Below, piece after piece: positions 35,536-47,800 of a stretch of DNA of 52,417 bases. Position 1 is the stretch's first letter. The number at the start of each line of letters is the position of its first letter. Source of the stretch: Helochares maculicollis (lineage: Eukaryota; Arthropoda; Insecta; Coleoptera; Hydrophilidae); the NCBI GenBank assembly GCA_033557835.1, contig JAWQRO010000149.1:1-52417 (forward strand), written 5' to 3'. The position numbers were made by a program, and so were the translations under genes. Under the pieces are notes generated by a model, which saw nothing but the letters and a program-made list of their open reading frames with translations, was not told the origin of the DNA and searched no databases.

Positions 35536-37361
35536 TTAAGCAGACTTTCTAGTACGTAATGCAAGCTAAGAGAACAGTCGAGTTTTTCTGAAAAGGGTAT
35601 CACAGAAACATAGGAAAAGATTCTGAAAAATGTAATCATTGCAGCTTATATTTCTACAAAATCCCTTACCTTTTAAATTAACAGAAATGCGTATTACAAA
35701 TCACAAATTGATTTAAATTTAATAAATAATAAAGAGCTAAAGGGACAAAATGGAGTTTTTATATATAATATGATTCAAAACAACTTTGTGTGATGATTTA
35801 TCGTAGCATTTTATTGGGAATAAACTCTATTTAAGACAAAGCTTAGCTTTATGAAAATGAATCGGAAAAAATGTATAGTGGTTTGCCGAACGCTCTGGTT
35901 GCTCAAAAGAGGTGGTGTTACCGAAAAACATTAAGTGTACTAAATCGCACAGAAAATGTGTCGATAATTCCAAGAGGTATGTAGACTTATTACGACAAGA
36001 TATAAAAAACTTGCGTCGTGACTATGAATGAACTTAAATTCACCAGTCCCGAGTTAAGTCGGTAACAGTTAGCTGGCAAACTATGACGTCAATAGTTTTG
36101 AATGCGCCTTCACTACTTTATAAAAGGTCACATAAATAGCAATGGTTTTAAGATTTTTTATAATCTCGTATACTATACGAAGTGTAGTACAGGGAAGGTA
36201 TTAGGATCATGAAAATGATGTGTGTATATGTAAACACGATATCGGTCAGACCGTTTGAGCTGGAACGATGAAATTTAAAATACGGCCATTATCGCAAAAA
36301 CTGTATCAACTTTTCAGGCATGTAGGACCGCCGGAAGAACCAGTTTACCTACACATCGGATTAAAATTTTGTGCACACTTTGCAAATCACAAAAAACTCA
36401 CAGATACAAACTTTCAATTTAATCGGATGACCGAAAATGCTATTTTAATATTTTTAAAAATTCCAAATTAAGTAGGCTTTGGAATAAAAAAAAATACAAA
36501 AATGTTACAAAGTTGATAAATATGGAAAATATAGCAATAACAAATAGTTCCCTGTAAATTTAAAAATCGGAAGGAGGACTTTACCGGCATAAATTTCTTT
36601 GTTTAGTCATGAATTTATATTCTAAAATTGGGCTCTTCCTTTACTTATGAATTCACGTTCTAAAATTGAAGCCCTTGCAAAAAATTACATAAAAAAATAT
36701 TAAAATTATTCCGATTATATATATGTACTGACAGAAAATTCAATAGTCTGTATTTTACATTTGCACACCTGACAGAATGGCTTGCTCTCATGTTTGGTTA
36801 CAATTAAATTTTATTTCTTAATAAATCATTCGATAAATTAGAGTAGAGTGCGTGCTTTTGTTACAGATTTGTTTAAACGGTTAAAAACCATGTAAATATG
36901 ACTTATTAGTTATCGTTCTGCTCTTGCTGTTTTACTTCGAGCAGCTAAATTTGATTTTTGGATAGTAACATAAAACAATGTTGATATTGCCTTTAAGAGA
37001 AAGTACAATAAGGACAGTTGTAATGACGTAAGGATCTCAGAAATCAATGGACGAAAGTATTACTTTGAATATTAAATATTGAAGTCGTCAGGGTTAATCC
37101 TGAAATCCTCGAGAATGAAAGAGTTGCGAAAAGGCATCGTAAAAAAGTCTTGAAAAATCTGATTAATTTAATATAGAGATAGACATGACATCAAAAATGA
37201 TTTTCTGTTACAAATAAAAGTTGGCGGTGTGCTGGAGCTAGTCACTACAGAATATAATATTAGGCTAAGCCAGTTAGTTATGTTTTTTGTGCAGTTATTT
37301 TGGTTTTGATGTTTAAACCGTCAAAAATGTCATAAGTGATAAGTCAAGAAGTTAAAAGCAA
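35536..37361. other. Spacer upstream of Ly6-like copy 2
   Basis: Apart from the repeat at 36.15-36.48 kb nothing is recognised. The last 40 bases before the ATG of copy 2 are alignable with the leader of copy 1 (AAAATGTCATA shared). Confidence 0.4.
36150..36480 (+). repeat. Dispersed repeat, second copy of the 0.94-1.34 kb family
   Basis: See the shared core at 36,230-36,275 (GTAAACACGAT...GGAACGATGAAATTT). A 67-codon frame (36268-36471, ATG start, MKFKIRPLSQKLYQ) lies inside it, but the other copy does not preserve this frame, so it is unlikely to be coding. Confidence 0.45.
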
Positions 37362-37805
37362 ATGCAAACTGTTTTATTATATACAATTTATATTTTATGT
37401 ATGGTAAATTTCTCTGTTCAACTTTCTTGCTGCATCTGCCGGGGTCCTTTAGAAAACAACTGCAATTTCAAACTCAGCGAAAGTAATGCAATTTCAGTAG
37501 AAACTTGTGCAAATGCGGACCTATGTTTATTAGTTGTTTTAAAGATGGGATCTGATATAAAGTATATAAGACAATGTGTAAACCCTGTTAAATTAAATGA
37601 ATCATGCTCAGCAGCTAAAAAGCAATTCCATCAAGCAAATATAACTAAGTGCGTTAGTTGCAAAACTGATTATTGTAATTGCTATGAAGGCCTCACACGA
37701 TACATTAGGGAGACAACGAGTGCCTCTATACCACTACAATTCTTTTTGCCATTTGTCTATTGCTTATTAGGTGTTTTGTTTCTACTAATATTAAAATTTG
37801 TGTAG
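37362..37805 (+). CDS. Ly6/three-finger (Quiver-like) protein, probably GPI-anchored, copy 2
   Basis: The product is 147 residues. Signal peptide MQTVLLYTIYILCMVNFSVQ is followed by LSCCICRGPLENNCNF, TCANADLCLLVVLKMG, DIKYIRQCVNP, NESCSAAKK, ITKCVSCKTDYCNC and GLTRYIR, then a C-terminal hydrophobic segment (LPFVYCLLGVLFLLILKFV). The cysteine spacing and the closing CxxC..DxCN motif are those of insect Ly6/Quiver domains. N-glycosylation sequons are at NES and NIT. A canonical AATAAA occurs about 10 bases after the TAG. The leader contains ATGTCATAA, an immediate-stop upstream ORF, at the position homologous to the upstream ATG of copy 1, so translation must start at 37362 or be leaky. The gene is intronless and divergent from copy 1, 4.1 kb away. 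Confidence 0.85.
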   Translation: MQTVLLYTIYILCMVNFSVQLSCCICRGPLENNCNFKLSESNAISVETCANADLCLLVVLKMGSDIKYIRQCVNPVKLNESCSAAKKQFHQANITKCVSCKTDYCNCYEGLTRYIRETTSASIPLQFFLPFVYCLLGVLFLLILKFV

Positions 37806-38798
37806 CAGCAAAAATAAAAGTGTAATATTTTCTGTTTTATATCTTTGATTTATCAGTTTGTAAGTTTGTAAGATAGGTTGAAGTTCTAATTGTTAATTTT
37901 GATAGATCTGGAACTTTTATTTTCCCGTATTTTTAAAACCAAGTGTAAGGCATTGCCATCATAAAAAACTTAGACCACAAGATTTTGATTAATGTCTAAG
38001 TTTTCAGGATTGCTGAATTCGTTTTGACTCAAGCGGGCAAGATTACCGAAATTGCCAGTTTCCCTACACATACATCTATTAAGTTGAAATGTTGGGCACT
38101 TTTTATTATATATTATGAAATCGAAGAATGAAGAAATTACAAATCTATAAAAAAGTTTGATAAATATATAACAATATATCCACTATGCCTTATTTAAAAT
38201 TAAGCGACTTCATTATAGGTAATCATTAATGATCATGTGTCAGACTGTACTTAAACACTAACGATTAACGTTTTCTTACAAATTTAAAGTATTAAATTAC
38301 CTTCGTTGGCAAAGTCATAATCTCTATATAAGTGTAAAGTGGAATTTTGCAAAAATAGCCAATCCATCACAAGCTTTAGACATGTATTCAATCAACTCTA
38401 TATTTTTCTTGGACTTTGATTTTGTATTCTATACATGTAATAACAAAAACATTCAATTAAATGTCTAGAAAACATTGTAAAATTTTCAGGACCCGCATGT
38501 CATAGTGTCCTTGCATCTTTTGAAGAAATGTAAATCTCAAACATGAAACCTTAAGAATATACAGAGATAAATAAATACATTTTGCCAAATTGCCAAACGA
38601 TAACAATAGCAGAAGGAGGTTTGAGTCATTAAGCGTTACCTTTAGATGCACTTCTATGAAATATGAATAACTGTAATTAATTGTTTTTTCAAAAGAAAAA
38701 ACATATACCCTGCTATTAGATAAATATGGATAAAATATATTCTTCAATAGAAATATTACCGCTTTAAAAATCAAAAGCCTAGACTTTTAATTTTTAAA

Positions 38799-39238
38799 TG
38801 CAAATATTTTATTAATATATTATTTTTTATTTTTGTGTATGACAAAAACTTCGAATGGACAATTTTCTTGCTGTTTTTGCCGAGGACTTGATGCAGTAAC
38901 TTGCAACTACAAGTTAGACTAGTACAATCAGCTTTCAGTGGTGAAATGTAAAAAAGGATACGATTGTATAATAATAAATCTACAACAGAGATCTACTAAA
39001 ATGTACTAAAACAGCTTTATCAAACCTGCCGCAAAGTTCAAGCCAAATACAGACATGTAAATGTAACAAGTTTTACAAAGTGTCATAGAAAAAAAACTGC
39101 AACTGCAAACAAGAGTAAAATTTTATTACTAGAATCATTACTAGAATCCACCAAGGCTTACCAAAGTATTCATTTTCACTTTTCAGTTTTATTTCTGTTT
39201 GTTGTTTCATATTTTTAATTTTTTAAAAATTAGATTAA
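38799..39238 (+). pseudogene. Broken third Ly6-like copy
   Basis: The sequence follows copies 1 and 2 through the domain but in more than one frame and with stops. It starts ATGCAAATATTTTATTAA (early stop). Near 38867 it reads SCCFCRGLDAVTCNYKLD followed by TAG, and near 39073 TSFTKCHRKKNCNCKQE followed by TAA. A hydrophobic 3' part (SLFSFISVCCFIFLI-like) remains readable. The closing CxxxxxNCNC motif is decayed. It is on the same strand as copy 2 and 1 kb downstream, so it is a tandem duplicate that died. No other gene resembles it. Confidence 0.8.
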
Positions 39239-39515
39239 GGATTAGATTATAAATTAAATATCTCAATCCATATAAATCTATTTAGAGATTAACCTTCACA
39301 CTCTAATTTACGGCTATGAATATTTTAGTAATATAGTTTTTGGGTGTATTATTTTTATGTGCTCATTTGTAACCATATTCAAAAGCAAACCATTTCAAAT
39401 ATTCAAAGCAATTTGTAAGATTTAGCCAGTTTGACACAGTGATTAGAACGAGGGTAAATTATAGAAGACCTATTTAGCATGAGTACTATCATCACTATCA
39501 TATTAACTTATTTAG

Positions 39516-39517
<2 letters not shown>

Positions 39518-39565
<48 letters not shown>
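39518..39565. repeat. (TA)n microsatellite
   Basis: A TA run abutting the 3' end of repeat copy B. Confidence 0.95.
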
Positions 39566-39569
<4 letters not shown>

Positions 39570-40933
39570 TACATGTATATGTTGAGAACCACTGTTGGAA
39601 TTCCCTATGACGTCAGTCGTACGACGACAGATGAATTTTATGGGTATTTTAAAGAATCACATTCTTGCTTACGCTTAAAGCTTCTAGACTCGAAACTGAC
39701 GAAATAATAATAAAAACCTCTTGCTGAAAAGAAATAAAGACGAGCGAAAAAAGTTAACAGCCCACTAAATTTTAACTGGTGAGAAAAAACAAGTACCACG
39801 TGTTTGGTCGAGCTGCATTCATTTCAGTTTGTTTTTAATACATTATTTACTATTATGTAAGTAAGCTAAACTTTTCTTTATGCCTTATTCAAAGAAAGGG
39901 CATATTTACTAGTAGGCAAATCATCTGAACTTACTAAGCACGAAATAAGAAAAACAATCATTTTATTGTAAACAAGGTGATAAAAATGAAAGCGGATGTT
40001 CATTAAAAAACGTAAAGCGCAAAAAATTTACAACCATAGACGCAGGAGAAGCAATGCATGTGTTATCGATAAAAGGAGACTGTTGGATCAGTCTGTCGTG
40101 TCTAGTCGTGTCAATAACATGAATTTGTACTATTAATTGTGATAGAAATTGACTCTATTCCACCTTGTTTAAGTAGCCATCGACTTTTAACCAAAAAGAA
40201 TGTCGACAAGTGAGTTATTGTTTAGTTTGCGATGTATGATGTAACCACCCTTATTACGGCGGTAATATAAAGCGATATTCTTTCGAAGTCACGTTCGATA
40301 CCCAGTTCAAAAAACAACGCGCTCGAATAAAATTTTACTTCAATGGTTGTTTATGTTATTTTTTCTGTCGTGCTATTATTGGGAAGGTTTTGTGTTCGCA
40401 AGATAATTTTATCTTGTAATTATGACGGATCTAACGCTTTGTTTTGATTGTGATGCCGGTATTTTATATAGATAAAGGTGATGTTTAGTTTGCGATGTAT
40501 GATGTAATCGTCTTTCCTGCGGCGGAAAATATAAAGCGATCTTTTTTCAAGGCTACGTTCTGTTTTAAGTGATTCGAAAAAACGCGAATCTACAAAGATT
40601 GACTTTAATTGTTGTTTATGTTCTTTTTTTGTTTCTCTTTGATAAGGACAGTTTTGCGTTCATGAAAAAGTTTAATCTCGAGGATTTAAAGGATGTAACG
40701 ACGTTTTTGACTTCGATGCCGTTATTTTTTAAACGATAACGATGCCGTTGTGTCTGCAAAATATTTAATAAATCAGCATGGTTTATCGGCATCATTTCAA
40801 TTATGTCAGGTGTCCCAAATTAGCTAAATTTTGAACATTTTTATTTATACTTGGAAAATACCACGTCGTGGTCACATCGGCATTCTTAACATGTGGGTTG
40901 AGAATTGAAAATTAATTCTGCAACACTCTTTAT
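39566..40933 (-). repeat. Unclassified dispersed repeat family, copy B
   Basis: On the minus strand it starts GTTGCAGAATTAATTTTCAA (40,933 downward) and ends ATTCCAACAGTGGTTCTCAA (near 39,590), matching copy A along its length. It includes both internal units (CATCATACATCGCAAACT at two places about 250 bp apart). The end abuts a (TA)n tract at 39,518-39,565. By eye it differs from copy A at about one base in four or five, so insertion is old. Confidence 0.75.
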
Positions 40934-41119
40934 ATATAATAAATAATTTTTGCAATCTAAATTAATAATGGGAGTATATATCTACGTCATAATACCCAGA
41001 AATCAAAGCTAAACTATGTAATAACAGAGTTCTCATGTAATACGTAACAATCCATACTAGGCAGGATATTGTTAAAGCATACATCAAAGACATAGATATA
41101 TGCACGTACACGAGTCTAT

Positions 41120-41502
41120 TTAATCACTGTGATCTATCAAACAATCAGCTGAGTAGATTCGTTCATTGGCATTGACTTTTGCTGGCAACACATTCTCAAC
41201 AGGATGATAATGATGGCGAAAAAATGTTAAGCAATAACTCTTTAGATAATTGAAAAGGTTTTGAAAGTGTGCGGCGTAAAGATGGTCTAATAATGCATCA
41301 TATATCACATCACCTGGATTAATGCGGACTTTAATGAACGGGTTCGAGGATCTCCCATCACACACCACGCGATGATCATAATCACGTCGTGGAGAGCCTG
41401 CGGCCCACTTCGTCTTCTGATATCTTTCAAAACTCGCCCATATCTTTGATATATGTGAGTTATTCCGTTTATATAGCTTGCTCTTCGCAGTCAAAAATCT
41501 AA
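41120..41502 (-). CDS. Unrecognised open exon, possibly a terminal exon
   Basis: A minus-strand frame without ATG runs from a good acceptor (CTCTTTGTGTGTGCTTTAG, ending near 41,499) to a TAA at 41120-41122. It encodes about 126 residues, including KTKWAAGSPRRDYDHRVVCD, FIKVRINPGDVIYDALLDHL and NVLPAKVNANERIYSADCLI. Base composition is GC-richer than the flanks and codon use looks plausible. I recognise no domain and found no upstream partner exon. It could be the last exon of a host gene or an old transposon coding piece. Confidence 0.3.
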
Positions 41503-41605
41503 AGCACACACAAAGAGTGTATTTGAAATAATGAATCTTAAATCAATATATTTATACAGTTTTCATATTTTACAACTATTCATATAAGTTAATAGTAACT
41601 TATAA

Positions 41606-41608
<3 letters not shown>

Positions 41609-41650
<42 letters not shown>
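41609..41650. repeat. (TA)n microsatellite
   Basis: A TA run at the exact 5' truncation point of the RTE copy; a shorter TA run also follows its 3' tail (about 42,138-42,153). Confidence 0.95.
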
Positions 41651-41652
<2 letters not shown>

Positions 41653-42155
41653 ACTACCCAAAGATCAATGTTAGGCATTACAAAGAGAAATCGAAAAAGA
41701 AACACGTGGATTAGAGATAAGACCAAAATAACAGACATAATCCAAAGAGTCAAATCCCTGAAATGACAATGGGCAGGACACAAAGCAAGAAGGACAGACA
41801 ATAGATGGACAACAAGAATAATAGATTGGTATCCCAGGGGTATTAAGAGACCCAGAAAGCGCCCCAAAGACAGATGCGACCGAGATATCAGAAGACTTGC
41901 AGGAACAACCTGGTTCTGGCTAGTGGGAAACTGCAATAAATGGAAGTTGCTGGAACAAGAATATACACGCCAAGTGGTAGGGACAACCACGTAAAAAAGT
42001 ACACTAAGACATCCCCTATTCAGAAAGAAATAGAAGCACGCGAACAACATTGTGTAAAAAATAAAATAATAACTAATTAATTAATTAAGGACACCTCACC
42101 TTGAAATACAGGTTGATATGGCTGATAATGATGATGATATTTATATATATATATA
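41651..42155 (+). mobile_element. RTE-type non-LTR retrotransposon 3' end
   Basis: The frame is nearly continuous: MLGITKRNRKRNTWIRDKTK, ITDIIQRVKSLK (stop) QWAGHKARRTDNRWTTRI, IDWYPRGIKRPRKRPKDRCD and AGTTWFWLVGNCNKWKLLEQ. These are the classic RTE tail motifs (RTDxRWTxxxxxWxPRxxxRxxGRP, AGxxWxxxAxxRxxW). A GATAATGATGATGAT trinucleotide tail near 42123 is the expected RTE 3' terminus. The 5' truncation point lies exactly at a (TA)n run. A 153-codon minus-strand frame over the same bases is a shadow. Confidence 0.85.
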
Positions 42156-45100
42156 CACAAAGAAAAAATAAATATGGAGCTATTTTGATCCATATATAAA
42201 TAGTAGTGTAATAAGTGAAATAGCCGGCATGCAATAAATTGTGAACAGATATCAACAATAAGCAAGAACGTTTTCAGAATATTAGAACATTTGACGATTT
42301 AATGAATCAAGATATTAGAAGAAGTTATGAGAAATGGTTAAAATTTACACCAATTTAGTAGACTTAAAAATGTAGTATAGAATTACGCCATACAGATATT
42401 TTTGTACAGATGATGATACTTGGAACAAAAAATATACAAATTTACATTGACAGCCGATACAATTATAGTTAGGTAAGCTAAATAAAAATTCAAACACTGC
42501 TATGCATTTTGGGGCAAAATAAGATGAGGAATGCTAGAACTTAATGTAAAAGTTAAAAAACTGCTTGATTACTTAAAAATGATAAAAAATAATAAAGCCA
42601 TCATCTTTGTTCTGAAATAAAATGAATTGTCGTAAAATCAACTTGTAGCAAATATTAAAATTGTCCAACATAATAATAAAAACCAAAAAACAATTTAAAA
42701 GTATTAATGATTGTCCCATGTATTATTTACAATCAGCCTAAAGAATCAATAGCTATTGTAAAAAATATCAGTAACGCAATAATAAACCCAAACTACTTGC
42801 ATTATTATTAGGTCTAAATGCAATAGATAAAATGATTTTTGACTTCAGTTGGGCAAATTTGCAGTGTAAAATGAACAGCTAAATAAAGTACAATATTATA
42901 TTGTACACAAGTGGCTAGTAGAATTGGAAGTATAAATTATTATTAATATAATCAAAGCTATGTGGGCTAAAATTTTCTTCCAGGTCACTGTAGAAATTTT
43001 TTTATAAAACATAAACACACATAATTACACATCTCTCAAATTGTAGAGATTCAAAAGACATGATGTTGTACGAGACAATGCTGCACATAGAGTAGGTACT
43101 TTAATCATAGAGCATAAATAACGAGGCTTATTTGAATCACATCTCACGTAAAGGGTAAAGGATTTATGTCTACGAAAGTCAATCAAAAGGTATAACGAAA
43201 ATTTACGTCGGTTTCGTTCTCAAATCAAGACTTTCCATAGTTACGTGAATATATTTGAATTGTACATTATCAGATTCGGTGCCAACCACTTACTAATCAA
43301 CGGAAGTCGGACCTCTAAAAGATCATTCCACCATCCTGTCGGATGTTATCAGGGTTTAAGTTGCATTCGAGCATTTTCTGTGGCACCTTTCACCAGTGAT
43401 GTACAGCATGGATGCACATACATGGAAATCGTGAGTACATTTGAATTCCGAGAATTTTTCTTCAATGAAGATATTTTTGCGGGCAACGCAAGTCCAGTCA
43501 GTGCGTGTTTAGAAATTTATTATCCTTTCAGAATTCGCTTCGTTCAATGTTGCTGAACTAATTTGGAATAAATCATGTTATTTGCACTAAATGTGAACGC
43601 TTGTCTTACTTTGCATTCCCGATTGTAAATATATACGATTTAAGACCTCAACCGTGTATATTACTATTAAGAAAAATTGATGAACCTGTATTTCTTTGTT
43701 TTCGTTTCTGCTGTCTCAGATTATGCCAAATTAATAAGATAACACGACAAACATAATGACTAAAATTACGTTTGTAAATAAATAATATCACAGACTGCAG
43801 AGCAAAAATCTTAATTTAATAGATTTAATAGCAAAAAAATTTCTTCTAACGTACAACTCGCAGACCTATCATTTCGAAAACATTTACGGGTTCGTGTACC
43901 TAAAGATTTATAAACGTGTCGTGAATAGGCTACTTGTGCACCCAGCCCAGGTCGTTTTAATGTTGTTTTAATATCGTATTCACGGCGTGTGGTAGATATT
44001 GAACAATTTTTACTCGACACGTTGCGGCAATATTAATTGTTTCACAAAGATCTGTTTAATATTAATGTAATAATCGTTCGGTTTTTTGCGCTATTACTTA
44101 CACGTCTTTAATGTGCATAGCCGAAATGCCTCTGAAATTTCTTTCAGCTCGCAGACAGAGATTTTATATTAAAATGTATGGGAAAGTGCCACAGCTATTG
44201 CTTATATGGCATAAAATATTAATATTTTCCAGATAAATCAGTGCGCATTCTCCTTCGACTAAAAATAAACCAAAATTCGGAATTAATTGTTTTTCGAAAT
44301 GAAGTCCTTCGCATTATTAAGCCTTAAACTATTTAGAAATCAGATACATCGCTCAAGTGTGTCGAATTTTTTAAATGGTTCAATTGGCTCAAAGAGCAAG
44401 CTTATTTATCAAATCGAAAGTTATTTTCCAGTCTTGCGTAATAAAATAAATTTGAACTGAGAGCATTAAATTATAAAGCGTTATAATATTGGATAACGTT
44501 CGCCCGTTGAGCTTAAGCCAATACAAAGTAAGTACTAGCATAAGATAAAGATAAGCCGAGATTGGAAAATAAAATTTTCCAGTAATTATTAAAAGCGACA
44601 ATGCAACTAACTACAATCACCTTTTTATATTTGTTGGTAGTTAAAACGTGCATTAAGCTTGGGAGCTAGAGGTCATCGGTAATATACAAAGAAGAAGCCT
44701 TATAATTATAATAAATATGAATTGAAAATGCAATTATTTTGAATGTACAGCTTAAATCACAATACATCTGTAGTGCAAGCAAGTAAATGCGCGGTTTCTT
44801 GCTCGTGGTACTCAGATGCTAAGTTTATGTTTATATCTTGATATAAATCAATTGAAGATAGTATACAATCATAAACGGGTATTTATTTCAAAATTTATTT
44901 TAATAGCTTTTTGATTACAGCAATTGATGGGATTCTGCATAATTTTTTAAGTAATATATTTTGAATAGGTTAGTAAATTTTGTTTGCGGATTTTATGATA
45001 TTTGCACTGTAATGTAGGCGCTTGTTGACTGCGTTAGTGATTTGGCGTTTAAAGATGTAGATAGAATAAATTCTACTAAGATCTGTACAATGCGATTGTG

Positions 45101-47800
45101 TATACAGTATGATTTCAAGTAGTTTGAAAACTAAATGGTTTGTCAGATTAATTGCTGTATCTTCATCAGAACATATTGAAATAATTTAAGACGACAGAAT
45201 GAAAATTTATTAATTTTAGTAGATTATCATGTTGACAAAATTTGCAGATCAATTTCTCAAAGGATATTGTATGTATGTTTACATGCATGCTATTGAGATC
45301 ACAGAAGCTTGGAGATACATTGAAGCAATATCTGTGGGGCAAAGCGCTATTTTTCTACCAAAATTGGTAACGATCTTAAACAGCTTACAAAATGATGATG
45401 TGATTTATTGTTGCGGCAAGTAATCTATTTTCGCAGTCATAATCTTTGATTGACAAGTGAATGCCGCTCCAAAATTCATACCTTATCATGGGAATAAAAA
45501 GAGAAATTTATATCTAATTTAAGATGTGTTATTGCTGCGCCGAAAAACAATAATCGTGAAGCCTAGATTCGTTTTGAGTGAACCACCTATTTTCTCATAA
45601 TGATATTTGGATGGTGCGGCATTTATACTTGGTATAAATTAAAGACTAACAAAACCTTGCAAATGTTTTTGCATGTGTAGAACTCTCTTGGTGGTAATCG
45701 TCAATCTTTCAAATACTGATGCGCAAATATACTAGTCACTATTTTTAATAAATTCGATGCAGTCAGATTTTAAGCCACGTGAATTTATGTTATGCGATTG
45801 TTTTTTTGAACCAATTAGTATTGATCAAATATTTTTAAAATAAAAAAATATATTTTTAAGTCCAAATAAGTATTAATTTAAAGTTTTGAGCAGTAGTTAT
45901 TACAGCTTATATTATGTTCAACGAGTGCTATTAAATGAAATAGTGTCGCATATTCTGATTGAGTATACCAAATAATAGTTGTTTCTTGCAAAATAATATT
46001 TTTTAAATAAGTTTCTGCTATAAGATTTCCTCACTATGTCAAGTATAATTTATAATTTTTTTGTATGATTGATTTTATTATTTCGTTTGTTGTGTTAAAC
46101 GTAAAAGAATTTTGTGAATTAGTAAAAACAAATATAACAAGATAGTTATGTTTGCAGTACTAATTGGATCAAACAGCAAAAATACACGTAATAAGAAGTT
46201 ATGTTATTGATACTTTAACTACTCTTCAAATGTTCTGTTCAAATTTTATTACACTATTAATATGAATTAAGCATGTACTTTCATCTAGTTAGGAACATAC
46301 CATAAACTAATTTATAGCTTAAGCTTCTGAGCTTGCAATTTTAATGCACGTCTTAATAGTCAATAATTTTTACTAAAACATAAAAAAGAGCATTTCTACT
46401 GGCTTATCTTTATCAACCGAAGAAAACAAAAACAATATGCAATATTTCTATCCAGCATTTTTGTTAATAGATTACGTAACAATATATAACAATATTTATA
46501 TAATGATTTAAAACAATGGGTTTTCTTTGCTTATTTATAATTAATAATCTTTTCTAGCTGCCTCTTCATTGTACTGATTTTCAACATGATCTTTCTTTGC
46601 ACTTTATTGTAAATTAAATAAATGTGTAGTTTTGGCAATTATTGTAATACATATTTTTATTTGTATAATTAGCATAACTTTTCAAGCTTTTTCAGTCATT
46701 ACTAGAGTGACTATCATTGCACTAATTAACTTACCATATTTTATCTTTAACTTATGCTTTAACTTCTTACTGCTATTAGAAAATTATCCATTTATTAGGC
46801 ATATTACTATTCTTTGCACTTGCTTTATTTTGTGTTTTATTTTTGTCAATTGTTTTCAGGTCATTCAGATTGCGTAACACAATACATAAACTACATCTTT
46901 TTCTATTTTCGACTTAGACTAAGTACTTGTGTTTGGTTTTGATCATTGATAGTGACTGTTTTTATATTTAGCAGTTTGGTGATTGCTGTGTATACTTTTC
47001 TCTCTTATTATTATTAATAGATGATGACATACTTGAAACAGCAGTATATCATTTATATACTTAAATCTCGATACTACACTTAGTCTTTGCCATTACTATA
47101 GTGAGATTTATGAAACTGAGAACTTTAAAAACAGAAGAGACTCGTCAAAATTTGGCTTCCCTTTAATGTATACAAAAAGTTACTACTACAAAATAAGAAT
47201 TATAGGAAATTTATTGTTTAGAAAATGTAAATGTGTTGAATTATTATCGCTCGTTGCTAAGTTTGTTTCCTTTAAGTATTATAAACTTTATCAATGATTC
47301 ATATGTGATTTATTTAATTTATTTATTTATTTTTCCCTTTTATGAGTAAGTTTATTGGTCACATGCTTTTTCGAAATATCAGCAAGTGTTGTATTAGTAA
47401 AATTTCACAATTATGACGCAAGTATACGTGTGACTTTGTCACATTTTTACAAAATGCTATCTATGTATTCTTTTGTGTATAGGTTCAAGTTTTTATATGA
47501 CACTTCATAACTCAATAAGATAACCACTGAATTAGAAAGTACTTGTTAAAAATCTCTTTTTTAATTAACTACCAAAAACTACTGTCATACGAAAGAATCA
47601 TATTAATGTAACTATAGTAAACTATAGCGACAATATCGATCATGTTTTTTTTCAATTGTGGTGTTAAAGGAAAGTCGATTCTTTACAACTGTTCATTCAA
47701 AATGGTTCTTGATTGCCTGATTTGTCACATCAAATTTTTATGCTGTTTGTGGTTACAGTGGGACTATTTCGATAAAATGTGTTTAGTATCAAACAAAAGA
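42156..47800. other. AT-rich intergenic DNA with GC-richer islands
   Basis: Islands at about 43,200-43,560 (with a 103-codon plus frame, MNIFELYIIRFGANHLLING start) and 43,840-44,040 stand out. Neither frame resembles a known protein. The hydrophobic 81-codon frame at 46632-46877 is explained by AT-rich composition. Confidence 0.4.

Noticed and set aside
46632..46877. An 81-codon very hydrophobic frame.
   Set aside because: It starts at TTG, and the Ile/Phe/Leu content follows from AT-rich DNA; no paralogue or signal supports it.
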